A DNA stretch of 64,000 nucleotides, from contig NZ_CP050698.1 of assembly GCF_005116655.2 (NCBI RefSeq), positions 4,628,001 to 4,692,000 of the forward strand. Reading direction: 5' to 3'. Shown here one piece after another: positions 8,383 to 16,049 of the stretch. The stretch is from Desulfosediminicola flagellatus. Its GTDB lineage: Bacteria > Desulfobacterota > Desulfobulbia > Desulfobulbales > Desulfocapsaceae. Made by a program: the position numbers and the translations under genes. Each line of letters opens with the position of its first letter. Position 1 is the first letter of the stretch. Below the pieces are notes generated by a model that was given only the letters and a program-made list of their open reading frames with translations, did not search any database and was not told where the DNA came from.

Positions 8383-9372
8383 ATGTCTTTTCGAATTTCT
8401 CCAATGTGGTGGCCAGTCTTAGCTGTATCTTCACCCGTACTTATCCCGCATCTTCTTCGTAAGAATCATCAATACAAACGAAACGTTCAAAGAGCACAAC
8501 TGGAGAATGCAAAACGAATCCGGAACGCTGGAAAAATAGAACTCCCAGAACTCACACAATTTGAACTGACGGTTCTGGTAGAGCAAAAAGCTGAACACGG
8601 TTTTAAACATGCACCCGGTGTTTCGTATCTCATCAAAACCGATCAGGGTTCTTTGCTTTTCGATTTAGGTTATGGCCCTGAGGATGACACCTTTGCTTCA
8701 AACGCTGCAAAGGTTGGATTTTCAGCTTCTGATGTTGATGCAATTACGATCTCTCACCTCCATCCCGATCATATGGGTGGCTTCAAGGCCGTTCGCGACA
8801 ATCATATTGCAATCCCCCTGAAGACTGAGAAACCACCCGTGCGCCAATGTTTCCTGCCAGCTAAAGCAGGTACAAATTGTCTGAAAACAACAGTAGTTGA
8901 GTTTCCACAATTACTCTCTGCTGGAATAGCCTCAACAGGACCACTGGCGCGAAGTCTCTTTTTGATGGGGTGGACAGAAGAGCAGGCAATTGTAGCCAGG
9001 ATTAAAGGTAAGGGCCTGGTGATCTTTACAGGGTGCGGGCATCCAACAATCGAGACAATAGTAGACATGGTCAGAAAGATATCTGATGAGAAAATATACG
9101 CGATAGGTGGAGGATTACATTTCCCAATAACAGATAGCCCGTTGCGTAAGCCGGGTCTAAAAGTACAAATGATCTGGGGAACCGGCAAACCACCCTGGAA
9201 ACAGATTAATGACCATGACCTTCAAACCACAATAAACAATCTTAATTGTGTTAATCCCGCCCGTGTTTTCCTCTCCGCCCACGACACATGTGACTATGCT
9301 ATTGATCGATTAGAGAAAGAACTCAATGCAGAGACAATAGTTCTTAAAGCCGGCGCAAAGTATCACATTTAA
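8383..9372 (+). CDS. MBL-fold metallohydrolase (dihydropterin/ribofuranosyl-aminobenzene synthase-like)
   Basis: A 329-residue metallo-beta-lactamase-fold protein. It contains LLFDLGYG (about 90-97), the metal motif SHLHPDHMGG (about 125-134), FTGCGHP (about 215) and a C-terminal LSAHDTCD, in the order seen in the COG1237-type branch that includes 7,8-dihydropterin-6-methyl-4-(beta-D-ribofuranosyl)aminobenzene-5-phosphate synthase. An N-terminal hydrophobic stretch of about 20 residues followed by basic residues (LLRKNHQYKRN) suggests a membrane-proximal anchor. AAGGA precedes the ATG. It is a single gene whose substrate is not predictable. Confidence 0.8.
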   Translation: MSFRISPMWWPVLAVSSPVLIPHLLRKNHQYKRNVQRAQLENAKRIRNAGKIELPELTQFELTVLVEQKAEHGFKHAPGVSYLIKTDQGSLLFDLGYGPEDDTFASNAAKVGFSASDVDAITISHLHPDHMGGFKAVRDNHIAIPLKTEKPPVRQCFLPAKAGTNCLKTTVVEFPQLLSAGIASTGPLARSLFLMGWTEEQAIVARIKGKGLVIFTGCGHPTIETIVDMVRKISDEKIYAIGGGLHFPITDSPLRKPGLKVQMIWGTGKPPWKQINDHDLQTTINNLNCVNPARVFLSAHDTCDYAIDRLEKELNAETIVLKAGAKYHI

Positions 9373-9470
9373 CATATTCACTCTCGACACTATGAAATTT
9401 TTCTTCGCAGTCCACCAATTTAAAGAACCACATACACTTTTTCATACACATACGATAACGGACCGTAATC

Positions 9471-9899
9471 ATGTCACAGTTACTAATTCGCGAATATACC
9501 AATACAGATGCTCATGCTCTGCAAACACTGATGATTGAACTTGGATACCACCTCCCAAAACACGATATCATCGAAAATATTAAGAATGTACAGGAACGTG
9601 GCGGCAGAATTTTTTTAGCACAATCAGGCGATACTATCATCGGTTGCGTATGTGCCATGATCGACGCACGTTTAGCGGAAGGATTATACGGAGAAATCGT
9701 TAGTCTGGTTGTTTCTGAAAACTCAAGAAGCCAAGGCATTGGGAAAAAACTGGTCAAACATGCAGAGAGCTGGCTAAAAGCGCGGGTTACAAAAATTCGC
9801 GTCAGAGCCAATACTGTTCGCTCTGATGCACATAATTTCTACGAATCATTGGGATACTCATCAGTAAAAGATCAGAAAATATTTACTAAAGTTATGTAG
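9471..9899 (+). CDS. GNAT-family N-acetyltransferase
   Basis: A 142-residue single-domain GNAT protein. Motif A SLVVSENSRSQGIGKKLV (about 83-100) carries the Q/RxxGxG/A acetyl-CoA pyrophosphate loop, and the C-terminal NFYESLGY (about 122-129) is the usual motif B. The family transfers an acetyl group from acetyl-CoA to an amine, and the substrate cannot be told from sequence. It stands alone, 98 bases after the MBL hydrolase. I see no strong Shine-Dalgarno, so the start is moderately supported. Confidence 0.85.
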   Translation: MSQLLIREYTNTDAHALQTLMIELGYHLPKHDIIENIKNVQERGGRIFLAQSGDTIIGCVCAMIDARLAEGLYGEIVSLVVSENSRSQGIGKKLVKHAESWLKARVTKIRVRANTVRSDAHNFYESLGYSSVKDQKIFTKVM

Positions 9900-10032
9900 A
9901 TCCAATCTTACAGATAGTAGACTGTCGGACTGATCCCTTTTTCTCAATCAGATTCTGCATAAAAATGAGACTCATGAGCTCTATTTACGACTGGCTTGAT
10001 CGCTTGCTGTTGCTCAATATACTTTAGGGGTA

Positions 10033-10473
10033 GGCCTCACAGAACACCACTTCAGCAATTGACAGAAATACCTATATCGCTAAGTCCGGTATTTCTGAGC
10101 CAGACAGTTGCACCCTGTACGAGGAAACTACCACAACACTGATGAAGTCTAAAGATAGCGGCTTTTCTTGTGGATATAGTATTTTTGCAAAAGCCATAAG
10201 TGACTTCGTGAAATATTCGATATCTTATCCACCAACAGCCGGTGTTGTCGGTTATGAAGTGAAAAAGGCCGACAAAAACGCAACGGGATCAGAGTTCCAA
10301 GTGATAAATCCATACAAGGAAGCATAGCCCACAGGCTTAGATTCGACAAAGGTGATCCTCCAGATGTCTGGACCACAGATATCTATATTAACAGTCAAGT
10401 CATGACATCCACAAATTTTAAAGTTACTCCTTCAGAACATTGTACATGCGCGTTCGGAGTAGATGCCAGTTAA
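10033..10473 (+). pseudogene. Probable decayed gene of unknown family
   Basis: A frame is open from about 10033 to the stop at 10325-10327. A second frame, shifted by one base, stays open from about 10280 to a stop at 10471-10473 and has protein-like composition (FDKGDPPDVWTTDIYINSQ). The two would join through a single frameshift near 10280-10320. There is no good start codon with a ribosome-binding site. I cannot assign a family. A terminator-like hairpin follows at 10499-10520. The surrounding gap 9900-10721 also holds a ten-base inverted repeat at 10063-10097 (CAGAAATACC/GGTATTTCTG) that I cannot explain. Confidence 0.3.
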
Positions 10474-10498
10474 ACCGATAAGGCAGCCTAAGACAGCG

Positions 10499-10520
10499 AA
10501 CAAGCACCACTGATCTGGTG
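10499..10520 (+). terminator. Terminator-like hairpin after the decayed gene
   Basis: ACAAGCACCA and TGGTGTTTGT pair with one mismatch around a six-base loop, followed a few bases later by a GATTTTC stretch. It lies shortly after the last stop of the possible pseudogene. The T-run is weak. Confidence 0.35.
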
Positions 10521-10721
10521 TTTGTCGATTTTCAATATCTTTCATTGACCAGAACAGCATAGTTTATCAAAGTCATGAACTTCATCATCATGCCCCACAC
10601 AGCCGCAGTGAACAATGCATTTAACACATTAATATTGTAGACATTTCAACAATTATCATTACAATCCTCTTCATATAACCCCTATCCGTTAAGTCTGCCA
10701 CACAGCAAGGAGATATTAAAC

Positions 10722-11378
10722 ATGGATGTAGATGTATTTGAGCGAACAAGCAGCACTGATCAGGTAATCAGTGCAGCCACATACAACATGATCATTGGCT
10801 TAACCCTTTGCTGGGGATTTGCCATCAACTGGTATATGGTTACCGCTATACCCACAGAAGCAATCAGCGATATTCATCCATTGATATTTTTTATTGGATA
10901 TTTTGCTTCGTGTTTTTTCGGCATTTACCTGTTCAATGGATCAAGCAACCCCATCGTCAGCTTTATAGGCTACAATTTCGTTGTTGTTCCCTTTGGCCTG
11001 ATTATTAATATTGTCGTAAGTCGATACGATGCGTCACTGGTTAGTGAGGCGATTCGGATAACAGGTATGGTGACCGTGGCCATGATGTGTCTTAGTTCAA
11101 TCTTTCCTTCATTTTTTGAAAAGATCGTTGGCCCGATTACAATCGCATTACTCATCGTCATCGTAGTTGAGTTGATTGAACTTTACGTATTCGGCATCCA
11201 TCATGGAATTATCGATTGGATAGTGGTATGCCTGTTCTGTGGTTACATTGGATACGATTGGGGAAGGGCCAACCAAATTCCCAAAACCGTTGATAACGCT
11301 ATTGACAGTGCAGCCGCTCTCTATATGGATATTATCAATCTTTTCCTTCGAATTGTACGAATTCTCGGACGCAAATAA
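10722..11378 (+). CDS. Bax inhibitor-1 (BI-1/YccA-like) family membrane protein
   Basis: A 218-residue integral membrane protein with about seven hydrophobic segments. The C-terminus has the family signature: GYDWGRANQIPKTVDNAIDS (about 180-199) followed by ALYMDIINLFLRIVRILGR. Bacterial BI-1 relatives are pH- or Ca2+-sensitive leak channels or FtsH-linked proteins, and the role here is unknown. AAGGAGATATTAAAC precedes the ATG. The gene is monocistronic with a strong hairpin just behind it. Confidence 0.85.
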   Translation: MDVDVFERTSSTDQVISAATYNMIIGLTLCWGFAINWYMVTAIPTEAISDIHPLIFFIGYFASCFFGIYLFNGSSNPIVSFIGYNFVVVPFGLIINIVVSRYDASLVSEAIRITGMVTVAMMCLSSIFPSFFEKIVGPITIALLIVIVVELIELYVFGIHHGIIDWIVVCLFCGYIGYDWGRANQIPKTVDNAIDSAAALYMDIINLFLRIVRILGRK

Positions 11379-11384
11379 GCGTAT

Positions 11385-11433
11385 AAAAGCAGTAGCCATG
11401 TACTGCCTTAACAGGTAGGTGTCTACTGCTTTT
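11385..11433 (+). terminator. Rho-independent terminator after the BI-1 gene
   Basis: AAAAGCAGTAG (11385-11395) is perfectly complementary to CTACTGCTTTT (11423-11433). The stem ends in a T-run and works in both directions, and the 27-base loop can form its own small helix. Confidence 0.7.
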
Positions 11434-11477
11434 CACGTTGTAATTAATCATTTTTTCTACTGCTAAACAGGCCGCAC

Positions 11478-11945
11478 ATGATCACCATAGGAACAATCCA
11501 CACACCATTTGATACCCTTGAAAATATGCCGATTCAACCCAAATGCGCAAAAGATATTACCGGGCATATCGAATTACTCCCAGAATACTCCGTCGGTCTC
11601 CAGGATCTGGATGGCTTCAGTCATATCTATCTCATTTACCAATTCCATAAAGCCACCCGTACAGAACTGCTGGTAACTCCATTTATGGATACAGTAAAGC
11701 GTGGCGTTTATTCCACCCGATCTCCCATCCGCCCAAATCATATTGGACTATCACTGGTTCAAGTGGTCTCTGTAGATAAAAATATCGTTAATATACAAGG
11801 TGTTGATGTACTCAATGGCACTCCACTTCTTGATATTAAACCATTTATTCCAGCATTCGATCAGGTTACCGATGCCAAAAGTGGCTGGATGAAAAGTTCA
11901 GAAAATGACGTTGTAAAAAAGCGTTCTGATAATAGATTTAGATAA
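11478..11945 (+). CDS. trmO: tRNA m6t6A37 methyltransferase TrmO (TsaA-like, UPF0066)
   Basis: A 155-residue protein of the TrmO/VirR (TsaA) family. It begins ITIGTIHTPF and contains DLDGFSHIYLIYQFH (about 44-58), RGVYSTRSPIRPNHIGLS (about 76-93) and a GVDVLNGTPLLDIKPF strand (about 112-127), which are the family's conserved segments. TrmO uses SAM to methylate t6A37 in tRNAs reading ACY codons. It is slightly shorter than the E. coli enzyme, which has an extra C-terminal domain. It is monocistronic and follows a strong terminator. Confidence 0.88.
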   Translation: MITIGTIHTPFDTLENMPIQPKCAKDITGHIELLPEYSVGLQDLDGFSHIYLIYQFHKATRTELLVTPFMDTVKRGVYSTRSPIRPNHIGLSLVQVVSVDKNIVNIQGVDVLNGTPLLDIKPFIPAFDQVTDAKSGWMKSSENDVVKKRSDNRFR

Positions 11946-12075
11946 TACATTCATACACATACACCTCGTCCAAAACCAATAATTCTTGCATTAAGTCATT
12001 CTCCTTTGCATATTTGGGATTAATTATCATTTTCTTCTTGCGTCACATATATATTATGTGTATTTTATATGCAAA

Positions 12076-12090
12076 TGATAATCAATATCA
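12076..12090. promoter_or_regulatory. Fur box
   Basis: TGATAATCAATATCA matches the 7-1-7 Fur consensus TGATAATCATTATCA at 14 of 15 positions. It lies in a very AT-rich promoter region about 75 bases before the next start codon at 12166. An earlier AATTATCATTTT at about 12022 could be a second degenerate half-site. This implies iron-dependent repression of the small gene or genes that follow. Confidence 0.65.
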
Positions 12091-12165
12091 TTAATTATAG
12101 CACAACTACTTGACATCAAGGGTCGCAGACACAACGTTAAGAACATGAGAGGAAAAACGAGAACT

Positions 12166-12387
12166 ATGGTTCCAGTTACTCAATCCACCCAAGGTGACAA
12201 CTTGAGCGATCTTAAAAATACGAAAGCAAAACCTGATGCAGATCGAGTAGCCGTGCTCCGCTCTCTTCCCCTGGAGATAAAGCAACAGATCACCGGAGAA
12301 GAAGCTGAAGCATTTATGTATAACCGGGAATTACCGGAAAGCCTGCTGGAAAAATTGAAAGATTATCTGGCGCCCGATAATTCTTAA
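12166..12387 (+). CDS. Small acidic protein of unknown function behind a Fur box
   Basis: A 73-residue protein. I prefer the ATG at 12166 because GAGAGG (12147-12152) lies upstream of it, whereas the in-frame ATG at 12145 overlaps that site. The N-terminal 25 residues are polar and probably disordered. The rest is helical and charged, with PLEIKQQITGEEAEAFM. There is no membrane segment and there are no cysteines. I do not recognise a family. The Fur box upstream suggests expression under iron limitation. Confidence 0.6.
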   Translation: MVPVTQSTQGDNLSDLKNTKAKPDADRVAVLRSLPLEIKQQITGEEAEAFMYNRELPESLLEKLKDYLAPDNS

Positions 12388-12447
12388 TTTTGTCGGCCAC
12401 TACGTGAAAAACGACACTGCCCCAATATTTAAACCAAGGAGCGAGTT

Positions 12448-12624
12448 ATGTCAGAAAAGACCAGAAAACCATGTCCAACCTGTCAGGGAAACAAAGTTAT
12501 TGAAGGCGTTTGTGAAGTGAGTTCAGAATGGCGCGGCAATCAAAACGACGATATTCTTGACGATATGCAATGTACTCCGGATCAGGACTGCCCAACCTGC
12601 AACGGTAAAGGTTACGAAGAATAA
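12448..12624 (+). CDS. Mini-protein with DnaJ-type zinc-finger repeats
   Basis: A 58-residue ORF. AAGGAGCGA sits just before the ATG. It contains CPTCQGNK near residue 10 and CPTCNGKGY near residue 50, two CxxCxGxG-type motifs as in the DnaJ/tryptophan-RNA-binding-attenuator-inhibitor style of zinc finger, with two further cysteines between them. It probably binds one zinc ion. It is followed by a strong terminator and is preceded 60 bases upstream by the Fur-box gene, so both may be one transcript. Function unknown. Confidence 0.7.
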   Translation: MSEKTRKPCPTCQGNKVIEGVCEVSSEWRGNQNDDILDDMQCTPDQDCPTCNGKGYEE

Positions 12625-12632
12625 ACAGCTCT

Positions 12633-12676
12633 AAGATCACTGCAGGAAGCTAAACTTCCGGCAGTGATCTTTTCTA
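12633..12676 (+). terminator. Strong rho-independent terminator
   Basis: AAGATCACTGC (12633-12643) pairs perfectly with GCAGTGATCTT (12661-12671), with an inner GGAAG/CTTCC extension in the loop and a T-rich tail. Confidence 0.85.
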
Positions 12677-12893
12677 TTTAGTCTGTTTTACAGAGCACTC
12701 GTCAAAGTAAAAGTAATTTTTTTATCTCACATATTGAAGATTCAAAAGCAATATGTCAGGATATCTGCGTAACATGATCCGGAGCATACAGGATGTTTCG
12801 GTTGAAATCACTTAGCACCTGTTTTCTCTTTAGAAGATTATTGATTCGTCAATGATTTAAATACTACTGAGAAATGCGGGTTCTCCTTCAAGG

Positions 12894-13229
12894 ATGCAGA
12901 TATCACTAATGTACATTAACTTTATACGTTTCTACTGGTTGCGCCTTTTTGGTGCAGTTTTCGCCCTGACCCTTGCCCTGCTTTATCTTACAGGTTTCGA
13001 AGGAATCTCTCTTATCGGCTTCGGTTGCATTGCATTTATAGCTATTTATATAACAATCAGGATTAATAACGGGACGCTGCCTGCCCAGTGTGATCTTTGT
13101 GGATCTAATGGAACCATGAATGCAGAATACGGTGCAGGTTTTTCTAATGCGAGATTGATACTTACCTGTCAAAACTGCGGCAGAGTCGTAAATGGTGCCA
13201 AAGGAAGTGTAAAGCCTCAGAAAGAGTAA
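12894..13229 (+). CDS. Two-TM membrane protein with C-terminal zinc ribbon
   Basis: A 111-residue protein. Two hydrophobic segments at about 14-32 and 36-53 are followed by a cytoplasmic-looking domain with CDLC (about 65-68) and CQNC (about 94-97), a four-cysteine zinc ribbon. The start is ambiguous: ATG 12894 overlaps the AAGGA site, while ATG 12909 lies 14 bases after it and gives a 106-residue product. The stop is 3 bases before the ATG of the selenoprotein gene, so the two are very likely co-transcribed and perhaps functionally linked. I do not recognise the family. Confidence 0.65.
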   Translation: MQISLMYINFIRFYWLRLFGAVFALTLALLYLTGFEGISLIGFGCIAFIAIYITIRINNGTLPAQCDLCGSNGTMNAEYGAGFSNARLILTCQNCGRVVNGAKGSVKPQKE

Positions 13230-13232
13230 TCT

Positions 13233-13850
13233 ATGAAATCAGAGCATGTGCTGGAAATATTTTCGGATTACATCTGACCTTACTGCTATTTCATTACCGG
13301 GAGTATTGAAAAACTGCAGTCAGAATATCGGGTCAATGTTATCTGGCGTGCATTTCCCCTTCATCCGGAAACACCTGAAGAAGGTCGCACCCTTGAAGAA
13401 CTTTTTAAGACTGACACCACTCATATATCGCGCATCATCAGCCAGTTGAAACAGCACGCAGATCAACTCGGTCTACCTTTTGGTGATCGTCACATGACCT
13501 TCAACAGCAGACTTGCTCAGGAGCTTGGTTTATGGGCTGAAGATAAGGGCTACGGGCACGCTTTTCATATGGAAGCCTTCACCCGATATTTTGCCGAAAG
13601 CTGTAACCTTGCAAAGCATGATGAATTGCTGAAAATAGTTGAGAGCTGCAATCTTCCGCGCAATGAAGCTCTGGATGTTATCGCTAACCGTTCCTATAAA
13701 GACGCAGTTGACCGCGACTGGGAAAGATCCCGAAAGATGCAGATAACTGCAGTACCAACATTTATTATTGAAGAATCCCGACTTGTCGGTGCTCAGAATT
13801 ATGCCAACCTTCAGGGGTTAATGCTTCAGCACGGAGTGGTCAAAAAATAA
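13233..13850 (+). CDS. DsbA/FrnE-family thiol oxidoreductase, predicted selenoprotein (Sec at residue 15)
   Basis: Reading from the ATG at 13233, the frame runs 205 residues to 13850 with a single in-frame TGA at 13275-13277. That codon falls exactly on the first active-site position: FSDYI-U-PYC, where DsbA/FrnE (2-hydroxychromene isomerase-like) proteins have a CPxC motif. Downstream residues continue the family pattern: RAFPLHPETPEEG (about 40), then AVPTF (cis-Pro loop) and LVGAQ near the end. The frame on both sides is intact, which argues against a dead gene. A SECIS-like hairpin follows the UGA. There is no signal peptide, so it is probably a cytosolic thioredoxin-fold redox enzyme. 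ORF callers will report only the fragment from 13446. A recent Cys-to-stop mutation is the main alternative. Confidence 0.87.
13282..13320 (+). promoter_or_regulatory. Predicted bacterial SECIS element
   Basis: Four bases after the UGA, ACTGC (13282-13286) pairs with GCAGT (13316-13320), TTTCA (13289-13293) with TGAAA (13307-13311), and TAC (13295-13297) with GTA (13303-13305), leaving the apical loop CGGGA (13298-13302). Bacterial SECIS hairpins lie inside the coding region just 3' of UGA and carry a G among the first two loop bases about 16-37 nt away. Here the G at 13299 is 21 nt from the UGA. Confidence 0.75.
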
Positions 13851-13882
13851 AACCCTTTTAGAAATCTCTCAGAAAAGATTAT

Positions 13883-13918
13883 GGAGGCTATGAGTACACA
13901 GCACTCATAGCTCCTTTA
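13883..13918 (+). terminator. Rho-independent terminator after the selenoprotein gene
   Basis: GGAGGCTATGAGT (13883-13895) pairs with ACTCATAGCTCC (13903-13914) with one bulged G, followed by TTTAT. Confidence 0.65.
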
Positions 13919-13951
13919 TAAAGACGTCATTAGATTGGTATTTTGAACGTA

Positions 13952-14005
13952 GCACGGATTTCTCATTAAGAGATTTTTATTCGAAAATCGAGTTACAATC
14001 CGTGC
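13952..14005 (-). terminator. Long-loop inverted repeat downstream of the 14074 gene
   Basis: GCACGGATT (13952-13960) and AATCCGTGC (13997-14005) are perfect complements around a 36-base AT-rich loop. It lies just 3' of the minus-strand gene ending at 14074. There is no clear T-run, so a terminator role is only suggested by position. Confidence 0.3.
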
Positions 14006-14073
14006 CGATGTAAAAAAGTGCTACAAGTGGTTCACACCGCTTCAACTGATAAAAATTCTATTAACACGAAGTG

Positions 14074-14700
14074 TTAGCAGACAGCACTGCCATCCTTCAT
14101 TCGTATTCCATAGCAACACATGTGGTTATCGACCACTGTCTCCACCTTAGACTTTTCACAACCGAAGCCGGAAATAAGAGATTCTGCATAGGCTTTATCC
14201 CCCTTGCCGCTTTTGCAGGCAAGCTGGATTATCTCAATGGGCTCTCCGGCAATAGTTATCTTTGCTGCGGCCTGACTGCGCATCGGCTGATGAAAAATGC
14301 AAAACGGTCCGACACCGGCACCTTGCCCGACGTTAAGTTCCTTTGCCATCCTGCTCTCCGCGTTGAACTCTTCAGTAATTTCCTTAAAACCGGTAGGCTC
14401 AGATGAGAAGAATTCTTTATAGTTACCTGTAAGCTCACCAAACGGGCAATGCTCAAGTCCGAAAACACCATCACCTATATGAACCGCACGACCTTCCAGG
14501 TTTGCCAGTGGAGTCTCACCTTTATCCAGTGCCTCTACAAACGCATCAAACGAGGGGAAATCCTTGGCCTCAACGTTATCGCCAGTGTTCATTGCTATTC
14601 TCATAAGATTTCCTTTGGCAACTTTGACACCGGTGGTATCTACAAGATTACGCAATAAATCTACAAACACAAGGTGGGAAAGGTCTACTGATTTGCTCAT
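14074..14700 (-). CDS. Conserved-looking cysteine-containing protein of unknown function
   Basis: A 208-residue soluble protein without a signal peptide or membrane segment. Cysteines and histidines cluster as HCPFG (about 83-87), FCIFHQP (about 132-138) and HMCCYG (about 193-198) plus a final cysteine, which would suit a metal or cofactor site. A V4R/4-vinyl-reductase-like or ATC-hydrolase-like small-molecule-binding fold is possible but I cannot confirm it. It is a single gene facing the selenoprotein gene (convergent), with terminator-like hairpins between them. Confidence 0.65.
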   Translation of the reverse strand: MSKSVDLSHLVFVDLLRNLVDTTGVKVAKGNLMRIAMNTGDNVEAKDFPSFDAFVEALDKGETPLANLEGRAVHIGDGVFGLEHCPFGELTGNYKEFFSSEPTGFKEITEEFNAESRMAKELNVGQGAGVGPFCIFHQPMRSQAAAKITIAGEPIEIIQLACKSGKGDKAYAESLISGFGCEKSKVETVVDNHMCCYGIRMKDGSAVC

Positions 14701-15210
14701 TCTAAAACCCTACAATTATTCATATTATTTTAATTCAAAGACATGCGTACAGCACTCAGAATAGCCTTCACCTAGCAGATAAAATCGCGGGGAGAATGAA
14801 ACAGAGGTAACGCATCGCAACACCAATACACTCGATTGGCAACTCTAAACAGAACAACAACGTATACATTTTTGATACTACAATACTATTCTCAAATTTA
14901 TCGTTATTTGCTTACCAGCCACTTCCTTTTCAGTTCTCCCCCAGAAACGAGGGATTTTCATCTACATAGAGGCACTCGACACATTTCACCACAACCATAT
15001 ATTGGATATTGCGATGATAAAATCTTGAAGGCCAGGAAGAGTTAAATGGAAAACACCGTTTGGGATGGGAATCATTTCGGGTCATCCGACGCCAATGTAG
15101 CCGCAAACACCTGAATAAGCAACACATTTCCTACATCGTGGCATTTCTCATACTAGCTCACTCTACTGTTGAAACAGAAGCGAATACCGAGCGGACCTGC
15201 TTACGTCCTT
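14701..15210. other. Intergenic stretch, no gene seen
   Basis: Short open frames on both strands here lack ribosome-binding sites and any recognisable protein pattern. The stretch probably carries the promoter of the minus-strand gene ending at 14074 at its left edge. I see no repeat or RNA gene. Confidence 0.5.
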
Positions 15211-15534
15211 TTAACTATTCTTTTTTGAGCAGTCCCGATCCAGTTCATCAGCAGTTGGGAGATAAATGGTAATATCCCTCAATATGTGCACCTGGCAGGC
15301 CAGACGCCAGCCTTGTTCAATAACGTGTTCACTCAATCTGACAGTCTCGTATTTATTAACCGGAGAGACACCTTTTTGCCCATCTATCAACCTCACTCTA
15401 CAACACCCACAACGTGCACGGCCGCCGCATACTGTATGAATTGGCACATCTTCATAGAGCAAAGAGTTCAGGAGACTCTGACCTGGTTGCGCTGCAATGG
15501 TTACTCCTAAATTTTTAATTGTTACATTGGCCAT
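15211..15534 (-). CDS. Plant-type [2Fe-2S] ferredoxin
   Basis: A 107-residue ferredoxin-fold protein. The cluster ligands are in CGGRARCGCC (about 35-44), the canonical CxxxxxCxxC spacing, with the fourth cysteine in RLACQ (about 79). I choose the ATG at 15534 (MANVTIKN) over the longer ATG at 15552, because ferredoxins of this type start immediately at the first beta strand. It is a small electron carrier in the cytoplasm with no partner gene adjacent. Just upstream on the same strand is the remnant of a PAS-type sensor, so the ferredoxin may have lost its original context. Confidence 0.85.
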   Translation of the reverse strand: MANVTIKNLGVTIAAQPGQSLLNSLLYEDVPIHTVCGGRARCGCCRVRLIDGQKGVSPVNKYETVRLSEHVIEQGWRLACQVHILRDITIYLPTADELDRDCSKKNS

Positions 15535-15548
15535 TATATCTCCTGTAA

Positions 15549-15815
15549 TCAAAGATCAGGATACGGTATTTTCTCACATTCCGGACAAATGGAATGAGAA
15601 AACTCAGCCTCAGAATGATCGCGAATGTACAATTCTATCTGATTCCAATACCCGCTATCATCACGTATTATCTTCCAATTTGTACAAATAGGCAAAAGTC
15701 CACCAAGCCGCTTAACTGTATCCAGCGCAGATTTCTATTCGCTAATGAGCAACTCGCGTTCATTCTCAACGGATTTTCTTCTCGATATATCAATAATAAT
15801 AGCTGAGACGAACAG
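15549..15815 (-). pseudogene. Remnant of a PAS-domain sensor protein (C-terminal end)
   Basis: Reading the minus strand toward the stop at 15551-15549 gives an IIIDISRRKSVENEREL segment (a PAC/PAS end), then an in-frame TAG, then LDTVKRLGGLLPICTNW, IRDDSGYWNQIELYI and FSHSICPECEK. That order is the characteristic tail of many PAS/GAF signalling proteins, which normally read LLPICxxCKKIRDD. Here the second Cys of the first CxxC is Trp (TGG). The upstream PAS part is shifted between frames. The gene is dead. The stretch 15816-16049 holds nothing I can support. Confidence 0.65.
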
Positions 15816-16049
15816 TTACTTCCCTCGCTTAAAATAAATCCAGGTTGTTTTTCCAGGTACCACAAGGTGATTAGCGTAATGGTCAACACCACCCTGAGAC
15901 ACCCTGCTTCTCATAGTTCATCACATTTTGCTGGTCACTGCAAATTCTACTTAAAGATGAGACACCCAAGGTGCTACAATGACGAGTCAGGTTGACATTT
16001 CATTTACTCCAGGAAATGCACCACCACCCCTCTTACAAAGCGGACAACC

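Noticed and set aside
10063-10097. Ten-base perfect inverted repeat CAGAAATACC/GGTATTTCTG as a terminator
   Set aside because: No T-run and no upstream gene close enough; it also lies inside the possible decayed frame. Left as an unexplained repeat.
14836-15272. Short plus-strand ORFs between 14.8 and 15.3 kb
   Set aside because: No ribosome-binding site, odd amino-acid composition and no recognisable motif.
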